Assembly: GCA_963920765.1 (NCBI GenBank)
Contig: OY987244.1
Span: 26,578,358 to 26,642,357, forward strand
DNA length: 64,000 nt
From: Ulota crispa
Lineage: Eukaryota; Streptophyta; Bryopsida; Orthotrichales; Orthotrichaceae
Reading direction: 5' to 3'
Numbering within the stretch: position 1 is the stretch's first letter; every line of letters starts with the position of its first letter. The notes under the pieces were generated by a model. That model made no database searches. It saw only the letters and a list, made by a program, of their open reading frames with translations, and was not told the origin of the DNA. Positions 36,085 through 47,469 of the stretch are shown piece after piece. A program made the position numbers and the translations under genes.

Positions 36085-37815
36085 GCAATTTTTTTTTTGA
36101 CAATTACCAAAATGAAATGAAAGTTAGCTGATTTCCTTCTAACCACAAAAACATGGTTTTAGGAAAGTAATTGTATTACAATTTAATTGTTTGGAAATTT
36201 AGCCAAACTTGCACACTTGCAGGTGAGAAGATGAGCCAAATGAAATTTGAGATTGTGGAAAATTAACCTATGAACTTTTCCATGATAAGGAATTTTTTTG
36301 ACCTTCCAAATAAAAATCAAAGATTTTTGAACATGTGAAGAGAACACGTGGGACATGATTACTTGGAGTCATGGTCTTTGAACACACTATCCCTACTTGT
36401 GTTGTTTGAATTGGGTAGAGTTCAATATACTAATATAGCTACTTCAGAAAATGAAAATTTTATTCAAAATTTGATAAAATTTAGGGTTAGGAATAAACTT
36501 ACATTAAAGAATCTAGAGATAAAAATTGCTTTGGACTTTGTAAGACCAAAAGAAAATTTTGATAAAATATTTTATGAAGCAATTCCTCCTTGGAAAAATG
36601 GTGTAAAGTTTAGATATCTCTTCTCTAATCCTAAAAGACATTTGACCTCAAGTTTGGATGATAATTGTATAGAATTTTTGAAGCATCATGTAATAAAATT
36701 TGATTTGCTTGTCTTGTTGATGTACTAACTGGGCTCCAATAAATGTGTGGACTTCCAATTTATTATCCAAACATTTTTTGTAAACCAAATCTTTGGTCCC
36801 AAGATGGTGGAACTTTACCTAATTTAAATCCAGCCAAGGATACTTGAGCAAGAGAAGATAAAAAACTTTAAGGTATAAAGAAGGTAGCATTTGCTGGGGG
36901 TAACTTAATTGTTAGGTTGTTACTACCTCCATCATAACCGTATTTTGGTGTGCCATGCACCTAGAAAGCAAAAGATGAATCTTTCTCAACATTTGTAAGA
37001 AGAAAAAAAATCCAATGCGATACACTAAAACCAAACCAATTTTCTATGCTTAACCCCTCACCGCCCAAGGGGCCCAAATAGGGCCCCTCTGAATAAAATT
37101 CAGAAATGTACAACATTTTTTCAAGATTTCTTTTCATGATTATTATTATTTTTAAATTATTTTTGAAGTCTAGTTTCAGCATTAGGAGTCTTGATTTTGA
37201 AAATGAATTAAAGTGATTTGTCTATTCGAGATTTTGTGCAAGGGTGTCCATTGCAAATCTTTACTTTCTAGTGTTGAAGGATCTTGGAAATGAGCCTCAA
37301 GTACACTAGAACTTGGAGAAAAAAATCACATTAAATTTTCAATTAAAAAAATTGTAGAATAGATTTTGAGAAGTTGTAAATTGATTGGGGGGTTAAGCAT
37401 GTTATACTTTACATACTCATGTTTTTTTGGTACCCTCAATTTTTGGTTTGAGGTGCGAAATGAAGATTGGAAGACTTCAAATCACTTTTGCAGTTTTAAC
37501 ACCCTCATGATCAAACATCATAATCTTTCAATCCATAAATGATATTGTTGTGATTTCTTTTCCTATGTGATCTATAACATGTCTACTTTGAATTTGTACG
37601 GTTGCGCTTAAGAGAAATTTGATAAGATTGATCAAACTGCCAACATTTTGTTCACTTTCAAACAAATTATGAGATACTCAAAAATACCATGGGCGGTAGG
37701 GGTTAAGAATTCAACCAAGTGAAAGAAAAACAATCAAATCTTCTCGACTAACCAAAAAATTCATGTTTGGGATATAACCCATTTAAAATAAAATAAAATT
37801 GAGTGGATTTGTAAA
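36085..37815. repeat. Dispersed repeat A, copy 2, carrying a nested TTAA element
   Basis: It matches 395-1412 in two blocks (36085-36325 and 36788-37051 plus 37707-37810). Between them is a 126-codon plus-strand frame (36348-36728, with LTLKNLEIKIALDFVRPKEN) absent from copy 1 and unknown to me. A piggyBac-like element at 37054-37702 interrupts the second block. Confidence 0.65.
37054..37702. mobile_element. piggyBac-like element, 649 bp, CACCGCCC subfamily
   Basis: TTAA flanks it (37050-37053 and 37703-37706). The ends are CCCCTCACCGCCCAAGG and, inverted, CCCCTACCGCCCATGG. It is an inverted-orientation copy of 62163-62808. The empty site survives at about 1276 in dispersed repeat A. Confidence 0.9.
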
Positions 37816-38160
37816 AAAAACGGATATGTATTGAGTTTTATAAAAAAAAACTCCCTAGATTGTGGCCAACAAAAATTTTCTCGACAAAAATTTGCCTAAA
37901 TCTTACCTCAAAACTTGCTTGGCTACCATAACACTAGAAGAATTCTCTACAAAAAAAGGATGAATTTGCCAAATCCCTCCTCAAATTTACACTAAATTTA
38001 CCAAACTTAGAATAAAAGGTACCAATATTAGTAGATTTTATGAATGAACAAGCAGACGTTGATGATTCTATCTAATTCTATCCAAATTTTCCTTAACTAC
38101 TCGGTGCGTGTCGCTCTACCAGCGGGAAAAAAAAAAAACGCTGTACCTGGAACATTCAAC
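37816..38160. repeat. Diverged repeat shared with 59930-60150
   Basis: The 'aacactagaagaa' region and 'gattctatctaattctatccaaattttcctta' (in part) recur near 59970 and 60111-60145 in the same order. The family is unknown. Confidence 0.5.
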
Positions 38161-40824
38161 TTTATAACAAATTCAAAGCAATAAAAAAAACAGACACCAA
38201 GTCAACTGCATGACGTGCCAGATTCCGAAGCCTGCAGTAAAGGAATGGCACCTCCTGGGCCATCATATCAGACCCTGGACCACCGGTCTGGGGAACAACG
38301 CAGCATTTCTTTTTATCTTTTCTTGTAGAAGGGAACTCGGGAACATTCGTGCCCACTTTTGAGAACGTCTTCGTGAACTTCGTCTCTCCGAAAAGCGAAC
38401 CCTACTTACAAGTGCCTGAGTCTCGTGTTTACGTGTTTTTTGTTTGCGTGTATGCTTCCTTCTTGTCGGAGTCCGTTGTATCATTCCTATTGATCACCAG
38501 TTATATGTTCGATCTGCTAATTGTTGAGTTACCGTTCTCAGCCAGGATTTGCTGTGGTCTCGTTCTGTCATTTTTGTGGAATTTGGTGTGCTTGGAGGAG
38601 AGAGAACGGCAGTGCGGAAGGCGGAGCCATTAGCGAGGTTAGCGAATGCTTTGTTGAGAAATGCTTTCGTTTTTCTTTTAGTTTTTCTCGTTGGTTCAGG
38701 GCTGTGAATGTGACTCTTGGCTTGGAACGTGTAATTGTTCCGACTCTTGGTTTAACGCTTGCTCTGTTTTAGAAGTGGTTGAGTTTATGTGTAGAATATT
38801 TTCGATTGGATTGCAGAGGGCTTATGACGTTTATTGAATTGTCTTTTATCTAAAAACCATCTTATAAATTTAGTTTGTAATTTTGCCGATTTTGTGCTAG
38901 TGCGCTTTCGGTTCTGAACGAGGTATCTTAGGAAACGTTTAGATGTTTTCTGATTACATGCTATTCTGGATCATCTGATTAGAATATGAGGCTTGTGAAG
39001 AAACAGATGCTTTCTAATGGTTCTTAATACTGTCTGAGTGCAATCGTTATGGTTGGGATAGTCGAAGATAATGCTGTAGTGGATATCTGTCTGTCGCTTG
39101 TCTTCAATGCTTAGAGTAATTGCAATTTTCACAAGCTTAATGAATCAGCATTGTAATACCATCACTTCTTTGTCAGCGAGTCTATGTACTTGCATCGTAC
39201 GGTCATTTTGTCTTAACTTGTGTGATAATTTGCTTCTGCTCTTTCACATGGCATGTCTGTTTTGAAACGATCTGGCAGTTGATGGAGCGAGTGTATGATG
39301 TGGTGTTAGCATAGCAAACCTGAGTCCGAGTCCTGCATCTTTCACCTGTCTGATCAGTGCTGAGGTGATTTGGGAGGGGAAGGATCGTTATGATGTTTTG
39401 CAGTTGATAGGAATTATATACTCAATAAAATTATTGATTCTGGCGAAAAGTGCGGTCAGAGTATTTGATGAAGTCGTTACTACCAGATAAATAGGTCTTC
39501 ATTCTGGACTTCTGTTGAAACCGTATCTTGTTGCGACATCTTTTGGAACGTAGACTCATCAGTGTGTTCTTCATTGAGAGGATATCCAGTTTTGATTTCT
39601 GTAAGAGCTTGGTTAGTTGGAGCTCCTGTTTGGAATCCGACCGTGAAATGACTTCATGCAGTTAAAAGTTTCTTGTTGGCAGTCAGTCAGTTTTATGGTC
39701 TCCTTTTGGGAAAAAATGATATCAGCGAAGGAAGAGGGCTTTAGAACCTGTGGACTTACCTCGGTAATAGATTAACTGGATTTTCAGATCCAGTGTCTTG
39801 AGCCGCCTGCACTTAGTCTGCCTTGAAACTTCCTGCAATTTTAAGGTAGCTTGTAATGTTGACGTATCGCAGTGATTCTTTGATAATGGAGTGTTTTCAT
39901 GATGATTCCTCGGATGCACTTCCATCTTTCTGTTGTTAAGTCTCTGATTGCTGGTCTATTTATTCGAGACCAATCACGGAGATCAGTCACCTTTTGCAGC
40001 GCAGTACAAGTGTGTTCTGGCATCATCTATTTTGAGGGAGCGACGACAGCAAATACTCTCTTTAGCATATGAATTGTAATTCGGCTGATAATGGCAGTGC
40101 TTATTGTCACAATCCATGCCTGTACCGATCGTTTCAGTCGTTTTCTGCTGCATTTCTCACGCATTTGTTGCCAGTCTAAATCTAGAAACTCTTGCTTCCA
40201 TGCTGAATTTCGGCAACAGCTTTAGACTCTCACCGAGAGCACTCCTGAATTATGGGATGAACTGGTTTTGAGATTCTCTGTGGTTGCATAATCTATCATT
40301 ATATTGCATGTGGTGGAATCCAGTGGCTATCGACTGAATACCGAGGATTGGTGCATCATGTTAAAAAATGAAAATATGTAGGCTGACAATTCCATGTTTT
40401 TTGCTGACAGCGAGGAGGACTGACTACACACAATACCACTTCGAAGACGTGGCTCTTTTGAAGTAATGCTCGATGACCGTTTTGGAGAAGACCTTATCTC
40501 AATGGAAGTCTCACATACCTCTCAACTGGATTGGAGAGTGAAGGTCATGCATCATGGAGCTGAAATGTGGTGCAGGCTGGACTGATAATGGTACTCGTAT
40601 GCATGCCTGGCCATTCAGGTCGTGCCAGTTGTGATATTTTGACAAGTCACGTTACTGTGGACGACGCACCATTTTGACCAGCATGCAGCTTCGGAGGCAG
40701 CATCACGTCACCGGAAGCTGTACTTGAAGTTATGTGCCAGATATAGATACTGCAACGAAATTTTACAACGAAGATCTGAATTTGAAGACCTTGTTTGCGA
40801 AGAGGGGATTTAGGCCGGGAAAAA
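38161..40824 (+). promoter_or_regulatory. Upstream region and probable 5-prime leader of the 1031-residue gene
   Basis: This is repeat-free and less AT-rich than its surroundings. The first part (38330-38650) could be the promoter or first leader exon. A strong acceptor (TTTTTTGCTGACAG, ending 40410) suggests a leader intron. From 40411 to the chosen start there are several upstream ATGs (for example 40468, 40503, 40548), so either the leader is translationally repressive or a later splice site is used. No other coding exon was found. Confidence 0.45.
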
Positions 40825-43800
40825 ATGGGCTCGAGCGTTCTTGCTGAGCTTGTTACTCTCATCCGGGATCATCCTTATGTTTCCTGCAGTTCATTGGTTT
40901 TTCTCACACCTCCGTTTTGGCCGATTTTGATATACTTCTCGCCTCTATTGATCTCCACAGCCTTGTTTCTGGTGGCGTTAGTGACAATGGGTCCTCAATT
41001 TGAAGATCCTTCTGAGCAGGAGCATGAAATTCAAAGTTCTCCAGAGTTCAACGCCGAAGATGAAATGGGATTTAGGGCAGAAGATGTGACGAGAGATGTG
41101 ACGAGAGACGTGAAGAGAAAGAAATCCAGCAAGGATATTCGTTCTAGTCTGAGTGATTGGGTATCATCTTGCAAAGAGTCGGGGTTAATGTGGGCGGAAC
41201 AGAAATTGCGAAACGAGAATTTTAGGGCGGTGTCGTTGAATGATGAGAATGTTTCCATCCTGCAGGAAGCATTTTCTCAGAGAGTTGAGGAGAAGCCCCG
41301 TCTGATGGTGAAGTTACTAACCAGGAGGATTCCTGCAGAGGAGGAGGGTGATGCCGAGGAGCGTCATCTTCAAAGGCAGGGTGTCCCTGAATTATCTAAT
41401 TCCGGTTCCTGGAATTCTTTTCACGGTTCATCTGGCAGAAATTTTGAAACACCTCCTTCGTTTACCGCAGCAACTAATACTCGAGACCTTCCCCACGATT
41501 TTTTTGCACCTCACCCGAGTTTATCTAGAAGACTCGACTCTGATGCTTCTTTATTCGACAATGTCGAACCTCCCCCTATTGAACATGACATGCCACCACA
41601 AATCACTGGTCCTGCTTCGGTTGTTGCTCCTCTTTTTAAATACATTGAAGATGCCTCTGACAGTGATGAATATGATCAACATCACAGTGATCATGATGAG
41701 GATATGCATCTCGAGTTTGGAGAGCCATCATTGGATGCAGAATCTCTCTCTCAGGATGAGTTATCATTGGTGAATGGAACTCATGGCCAACTACCTCCTT
41801 TTACGGTGCAAGAGGAAGACTTGCCTTCTTCCAGTGGCAGTGACGAGGGACGCCACTATTTTGCAGAATCGCGTCCTGGAAACAAGGAGGTGGAGGCATC
41901 TCTCCCAACAAGGCACAACGAAGTTCACAGTCGTGGCGGTGACGAGGGACGCCACTATTTTGCAGAATCGCGTCCTGGAAACAAGGAGGTGGAGGCATCT
42001 CTCCCAGCAAGGCACAACGAAGTTCACAGTCCTGGTGGTGACGAGGGACGCCATTATTTCGCAGAATCGCGTACTGAAAACAAGGAGGTGGAGACATCTC
42101 TTCCAAGAAGGCACAACGAAGTTCACAGTCTTGGCGGTGGCGAGGGACGCCACTATTTCGCAGAATCGCGTACTGAAAACGAGGAGGTGGAGAAATCTCT
42201 TCCAGCAAGGCACAACGAAGTTCACAGTCTTGGCGGTGACGAGGGACGTCACTATTTTGCAGAATCGCGTCAAGGGAACAAGGAGATGGAGACATCTCTT
42301 CCAGCAAGGCACAACGAAGTTCACATTCGTGGCGGTGACGAGGGACGTCACTATTTTACAGAATCGCGTGAAGAAAACAAGGAGATCGAGACATCTCTTC
42401 CAACAAGGCACAGCGAAGTTCACAGTCGTGGCGGTGACGAGGGACGTCACTATTTTACAGAATCGCGTGAAGGGAACAAGGAGGTGGAGACTTCTCTTCC
42501 AGCTAGGCACAACGAAGTTCACAGTCGTGGCATTGTGCATGACCAGCAAGCAGTCGATGCGGTAGGAACTCACGAAAGCATTGCTTCACCTGCCATCGAT
42601 GTTTCTAAACAGCACGCACCTTCAGCTGAGATCCTGCACGAAGAGCGTTCTGTTCCAGCACCTGTGATTTATGACGAATATCATCCTTCAGCAACACCAG
42701 CTCACGAGGAAAGATCACAGATCAACGACGATACTGAGTTGCACGATATGCCGGAGTTGGAGGATGTACTACCTGTGGAGAATGAGGTTCATGAAGCTCC
42801 CGCCTCTGTAGAAAAGAGTTCAGGACTTCTACCAGGTGACCTTCAACCAGGTGTCATCCTTGTTGATGTTCCTGTTGGTCGTCAGGAACCTGATGTGCCA
42901 GGATTACCCACAGACCAGGCTACTAACAATGAGGCATTTTACAAGGACGCGGAGATCCACTCCGCTGCTCGTGTAGATGTTCCGGTGGAGCCGCATCACT
43001 TTATGGAGAGGTCAATATCACTTCCTGTTACGGGAAGTCTTGCGACTGCAGAAAGTCTAGAGTCGGCTACCGCTCACGAAGATCTTGCACAATTGGACAG
43101 ACCCCTCCCTGATGTTCAAGAGCCTGCGCACCAATCTCGGGTCCTGGGTAATGCGATCTCACTTCCAGCCGGCTCACACCCGATCCATTCCCTGATTATA
43201 CCCCCGAAGACCGATGACCAGGGACCTCTAAGTCCTGATACAGATCTTGGGTATGCCACCACTCCTGAGAGACGGGGTGTAGTGGGACGTTTTTTCGCAG
43301 CTGAACGATACAATTCGATCGCCTCCATGAGTGGGGACGAGTCCGAGTTTGCTCAACCGACGAGGGTTTTATCTAACAAGGAGAAACTTTCCAATCTCGA
43401 GCACTTGGGCAACTCTATGCCTTCCACTTCAAGTGGTGAGTCGTCCAGCAGACGTTCAGCAGACATATCCTTACTGAGGGCGACAACTGACGAGCAAGTA
43501 AGTCATGTCTCAGACAAGCTAAGAGGATTCATTGAGGATAGCCCATCCAAAAAATTTCAACCTGATGCTCCGCAGCTTCAAATCACACCACCTTCAAAGA
43601 GAGTTTCGTTAAACGTACCGCCCAGTAAATCTGCAATCTTAGCTTCTGCGCTCGGAAGGCCATCTATACGGCCCGTGGTATCATCCACTCGAACTTCTGC
43701 CATGAACTACTCCTCAAGCGAAGAGAGTTCCGGAGACGAACAGATACAATTAGACTCGGACCCTGAAGGTGACGACAGTTCAGAGTCGGACTCCGATTTT

Positions 43801-43920
43801 GAAGCTCTACCTGCTAGAACGAGACTGAAGCTGCCTGGCAAACTGCTTGCCAAGATTCATACACCACAACCTGTTGTGCACGGCGGTAAGAAGACTGATG
43901 CAGAACCTGTAAAGAATTAA
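40825..43920 (+). CDS. Membrane-anchored acidic protein with seven 33-residue repeats
   Basis: An uninterrupted frame of 1031 codons with start context AAAAAATGG. Residues 24-55 are strongly hydrophobic, broken by PPFWP and SP, giving one or two membrane segments close to the N terminus. Then come Lys/Arg- and Glu-rich sequence with DVTRDVTRDVKRKKSSKDI at about 92-110, a Ser/Asp/His-rich acidic region, the repeats (340-570), a long low-complexity Pro/Glu/His region, and a Ser-Asp-Glu tail (SSSEESSGDEQ, SSESDSDFE) ending in a basic stretch. No enzyme motif is visible. The layout, a short anchor followed by a very long acidic disordered tail, resembles plant membrane proteins of unknown function such as At5g17910, but I cannot confirm homology. 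The gene lacks coding introns, unlike the other two here. The length and composition make a chance frame impossible; function is unknown. Confidence 0.82.
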   Translation: MGSSVLAELVTLIRDHPYVSCSSLVFLTPPFWPILIYFSPLLISTALFLVALVTMGPQFEDPSEQEHEIQSSPEFNAEDEMGFRAEDVTRDVTRDVKRKKSSKDIRSSLSDWVSSCKESGLMWAEQKLRNENFRAVSLNDENVSILQEAFSQRVEEKPRLMVKLLTRRIPAEEEGDAEERHLQRQGVPELSNSGSWNSFHGSSGRNFETPPSFTAATNTRDLPHDFFAPHPSLSRRLDSDASLFDNVEPPPIEHDMPPQITGPASVVAPLFKYIEDASDSDEYDQHHSDHDEDMHLEFGEPSLDAESLSQDELSLVNGTHGQLPPFTVQEEDLPSSSGSDEGRHYFAESRPGNKEVEASLPTRHNEVHSRGGDEGRHYFAESRPGNKEVEASLPARHNEVHSPGGDEGRHYFAESRTENKEVETSLPRRHNEVHSLGGGEGRHYFAESRTENEEVEKSLPARHNEVHSLGGDEGRHYFAESRQGNKEMETSLPARHNEVHIRGGDEGRHYFTESREENKEIETSLPTRHSEVHSRGGDEGRHYFTESREGNKEVETSLPARHNEVHSRGIVHDQQAVDAVGTHESIASPAIDVSKQHAPSAEILHEERSVPAPVIYDEYHPSATPAHEERSQINDDTELHDMPELEDVLPVENEVHEAPASVEKSSGLLPGDLQPGVILVDVPVGRQEPDVPGLPTDQATNNEAFYKDAEIHSAARVDVPVEPHHFMERSISLPVTGSLATAESLESATAHEDLAQLDRPLPDVQEPAHQSRVLGNAISLPAGSHPIHSLIIPPKTDDQGPLSPDTDLGYATTPERRGVVGRFFAAERYNSIASMSGDESEFAQPTRVLSNKEKLSNLEHLGNSMPSTSSGESSSRRSADISLLRATTDEQVSHVSDKLRGFIEDSPSKKFQPDAPQLQITPPSKRVSLNVPPSKSAILASALGRPSIRPVVSSTRTSAMNYSSSEESSGDEQIQLDSDPEGDDSSESDSDFEALPARTRLKLPGKLLAKIHTPQPVVHGGKKTDAEPVKN
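41842..42534 (+). repeat. Seven tandem 99-base coding repeats
   Basis: Units start at 41842, 41941, 42040, 42139, 42238, 42337 and 42436, each exactly 99 bases, encoding 33 residues beginning DEGRHYFAESR and ending RHNEVHSRGG. The divergence between units is small, mostly at residues 12-19. Because the unit is a multiple of three and free of stops in other frames, a second plus-strand frame and two minus-strand frames are also open across the array; these are shadows. Confidence 0.97.
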
Positions 43921-44330
43921 AGAGTACATCTCCTATCACGGGTATCCTTTTCTTCTTTTTTTTCTCGAAGAGGAACCCTAACTAGCGATTGCCGCCTAAA
44001 CTCTCAGCTTTTCCATCTTACCTGCACAGAGTTGAATATAAATACGGAATACACTCGTACGCTAAAAGCTTTGTACTAACATGACGACTTTTACCTGGAT
44101 TGTAATAATAATGCCCGAGTAGTCTTGTACTTAAATTTGCCATTCAATTCTCATGTATGTTCATCTTCTTTACGTGCTTCTTCTTTCTTTAAGTTCACGT
44201 CCAGTGAAGCAAGCTGTCTCTGCCCACCTTGTTGAGTCTTTACTTAGACTTTATTAACATCAGTTGACAGAGTCTATCATCTACAGAGATGTTTTTTTTG
44301 CAAATCTATTGGCTCATTCTCGCAGGTCAA
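43921..44330 (+). terminator. 3-prime untranslated and polyadenylation region of the 1031-residue gene
   Basis: Downstream of the TAA are T-rich tracts, 'ttgaatataaatacg' and 'ttgtaataataatg' at 44099-44112, compatible with plant far-upstream and near-upstream polyadenylation elements. The exact site cannot be read from sequence. Confidence 0.45.
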
Positions 44331-45504
44331 TATCCTTCCACACTGCAGCAGTGGGTCGAAGATTCTCTTACGCCAGGTTTCAAACCTTGTGTAGGTGAGG
44401 CTCATCCATTGTTGTGTGTTCAATTGACGGCCTCCATTACCAATTGAACTTTTACGTGTTTTCTTATCTGCCTTTATGTATATAGGATGTGCTGATAACT
44501 TCTAGCACCGATAGAAAATGAGCCTCTCATGCTCTTCGTTACAACTGCGGCTAAGTCATTTTGCTGTGAGACCATGATTGCGGTAAGATGCTTTAAAAAT
44601 CTTAACTTCGGTCTTCGTTCATACGTTCATGAGAATTCCGAACCCAAAGGTGGTGTCCGATGTGGTTTATGAATTCGTCCGCTCTTGCCGGAGTTGCTAT
44701 AGAATTGCGACGTTTACACTGTTGGGTGTGGCAAGAAATTATGGTAATCGAGTCCATGTTTTCGTATAGGTTTCACCTTAGATTTCTTCAGTATTCTCGG
44801 GTTTTTTATTAAAAAGAAATCCAGACAAGCTTTGTGGATAAATCGTTTCAACTACAAGAATGTGGTTACTTAAATATTTGGAGGATTGGTCTTGAGAGTA
44901 TTATACTTTCTTCAGATGGCCATGGAGGAAAAATCCTAGCAATGGATGTTAAAATGATTCGGATGATTGTATGGCAACATTTTCTGAAAGTGATCTTGTC
45001 CGATTGACTATTCTTGTGAAGTGATCCAGATGGTGTTACCCCACAAAGTGGTTGACTAAAGAAGATTATTTATCTTCACTTTTTGATTCGCTCTCGTTTG
45101 AAGGCGAAGGGGCTTTATGCGAACTAAAGCTACATGTGAGAAAAACCTTACATGATAACCTACGAAGGTGTTTATTCTTGTAATGTAGCTGCTGCTTTTT
45201 ATTTTCGGGCTATCTTGTCCTATGGATTTCTAACTTGCTATGTCTTCAACTATTTGGCTTGTTCGGACAAGTGTAAACTGATCCTGGATGATTACTGCCT
45301 TCATTTTTAGCACTTTTAATGTTGAGGGTGGTCCCTGCTTTCAACGAAATTTGTTAGAAGATAAATTCCCAACTACTGTACCGAGAAACATGCTGTTTGA
45401 ATTTGACCTTGGGGACACAAGTTCTGGTAGGGAAGTCCTTTTGAAGTCTAAATGGACCATCCTTTTTCTCTTTTCTTTAGTGAACAACCTACATGGAGGA
45501 CCAG
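44331..45504. other. Repeat-poor spacer downstream of the gene
   Basis: The composition is gene-like but no exon with coding character was found. Acceptor-like sites (ttctcgcag at 44343) could belong to a non-coding tail. Confidence 0.35.
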
Positions 45505-45508
45505 TTAA

Positions 45509-46708
45509 CCCTTTAACGACCACACCCATTTTCACAGAATCCACTGAAAACGGGGGTTGCAAGCTTAGATTTGGAATTGACTCAAATATGGACCCATTTT
45601 GAGTAATCCAACCGTACAAATGGGAAGTACACCTTGTTTATTATAAAGCACCAAAATTTTAGCTAGATCTATTGTTAGAGGTGAAATATTATAATGATTG
45701 AGTGAGCCGTATGTGAAAAATCTCTTGTGTTTCATTCTTGTTTAGTTTCTTTCATGCAAGCTTTGATTGAAAATAGCCTTACATTTCTAAAAAGCAGGGT
45801 TTCCCACCTTTCCAACAAGCCTAGTTTCACACAAAATAGACAAAAATAGCAATCACAAGGTGTAGCTAAGTGGACAAAAAGGGTCAAAAACCCACTTGCT
45901 TTGCTACCCTAAAACGGTTTTACAAGAAATTTGATAATTATTCTGGAAAATCCAATTGGTGAAAACAATCAAGAATTGGCCTTAAATGTAGGATGACAAA
46001 TTTTAAAGCCAAAACAACAACAACATTTCAGTAGATCTTCAAATACTACAATTATACTACTGCCGTATATGAAAACTATACAAGCATATTTCTTAAGCAA
46101 TTTGAAATTTTTTAGAATTGTACAATTGAAATTTGACATTCTTCTTGCAGACTTGATGTATTGTGTTGTTGCTTTGATCCATCTTTGACAAAAATTGGAT
46201 ACGTATTTTGAAGCCATGCCGTATAAACACCATTATTTGTCAACTCACATACCCAATTGCATTGTTATTTTTTTAAATGGATGCAAAATTCTTGTGATCA
46301 CATGCGTACTTCAAGACCAAATTCCAAATTATTGAGCGATTTCAACTTATAGGCCAAAAATCACTCCCAGTGACCAAAATATGGTCGCGTGGTCCTTAAG
46401 GTAGGGCACTCTAAAAGCGACCCGGCTCTAAAAGCGATCTCTAAACTAGAGATACATTTTGTTTTTCCCAATATACCCAGAATGTACATTCCAGGAAGGG
46501 GCTGCTTTAAGTGACCGTTGGATTTCAACTTCAAAAATTCATAACTCATTCCACAAAAATTCAAAAAACATGAAACAACTTGGGTTAGATGCCAATTTCA
46601 TTTCTCTTCATACCAAAATTTACTGAAAATTGTTTCAAGGAGTTTGGCTTCCCCTGAAATGCAATCAGCTCTTAAAAGGTCGCTTTTAGAGCGCCCTATC
46701 TTACAGGG
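45509..46708. mobile_element. piggyBac-like element, copy B, carrying a nested MITE
   Basis: TTAA flanks it (45505-45508 and 46709-46712). The left end is CCCTTTAACGACCACAC. The right end is split: GTGGTCCTTA before and AGGG after the nested MITE, together the inverse of the left end. Without the insertion it is about 890 bp and collinear with copy A at 1736-6336. Confidence 0.88.
46397..46703. mobile_element. TAAGGTAGGGC MITE nested in the end of the piggyBac-like element
   Basis: TAAGGTAGGGCACTCTAAAA is answered by the inverse of TAAGATAGGGCGCTCTAAAA. Removing it restores a terminal repeat of the host element base for base in length. TTA on both sides would fit a Harbinger-like 3-base target, but this is not settled. 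Confidence 0.83.
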
Positions 46709-46712
46709 TTAA

Positions 46713-47469
46713 TGGCACTCCTTGCAACATACAGTAGTGAACTATGAGTGGGACCCCGTGCAAGCTGTTCACCAGTTCAAGATGGTCCACTTCTTTTTAT
46801 TCAAGGATTCTTACTTTTTTTTTGGTTCAAGGATTCGAATCACATCTTTTGTGCTAGGACATGAGTTGACCCGTAAGATTGTCAACATCGAGAATGGGGA
46901 CAGTGGATGACTTCAAACGCTTATTGATAGTTATGTGACAAATAAAGCAGATAAAGTATTTCCAATTATGCTTAGAAAGTCCAAATTTAATTCTATTGAT
47001 TGCTAAAAAAACTTGCAAGAATGAAGATCTTGTTTTTGAAATCCTCTTGGGGTGTTAATTATTTTACCTCGAAAGCTCTAGATCTCCATCCCCTTCAATC
47101 TTAGGGGTTGAAAGCCTTGCTATCTAGAGTGACTTTTTCAAGGCATTGCAAATTGCAATTTTCGATCAAGTGATGAATATCTTTGAATTTGGATGAAGCA
47201 TGTAGAGTATGGACGGAATATCATGACCTCGTCATCCAAGAGCATGTACATTAATATTCATCTACAACGTTGGAATACCATCTCAAAATTAGGAAGGTTT
47301 TCAAAAATAATCCACTCTAAAGTGGAAACAATGTGTCCATTCTTTCCTTTAAACATGTTTTTGTTTTTTAAGAGGAGAAAGAATTGTTTAATGTTTACGT
47401 TGTTAATTTTAGCAACCATTTTATTTTGTACAAAATTTAAATTGTATAAGTAAATTGGACTACACAATA
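46713..47469. other. Unassigned spacer
   Basis: Short frames only, with no known family and no transposon ends. Confidence 0.3.

Noticed and set aside
38161-38770. Plus- and minus-strand frames near 38.2-38.8 kb
   Set aside because: They overlap each other, lack any family signature and lie in what looks like promoter or leader of the 1031-residue gene.
41791-42573. Minus-strand frame of 260 codons over the 99-base repeats
   Set aside because: It is a by-product of the in-register coding repeat on the plus strand; it has a repetitive composition and no start or splice context.
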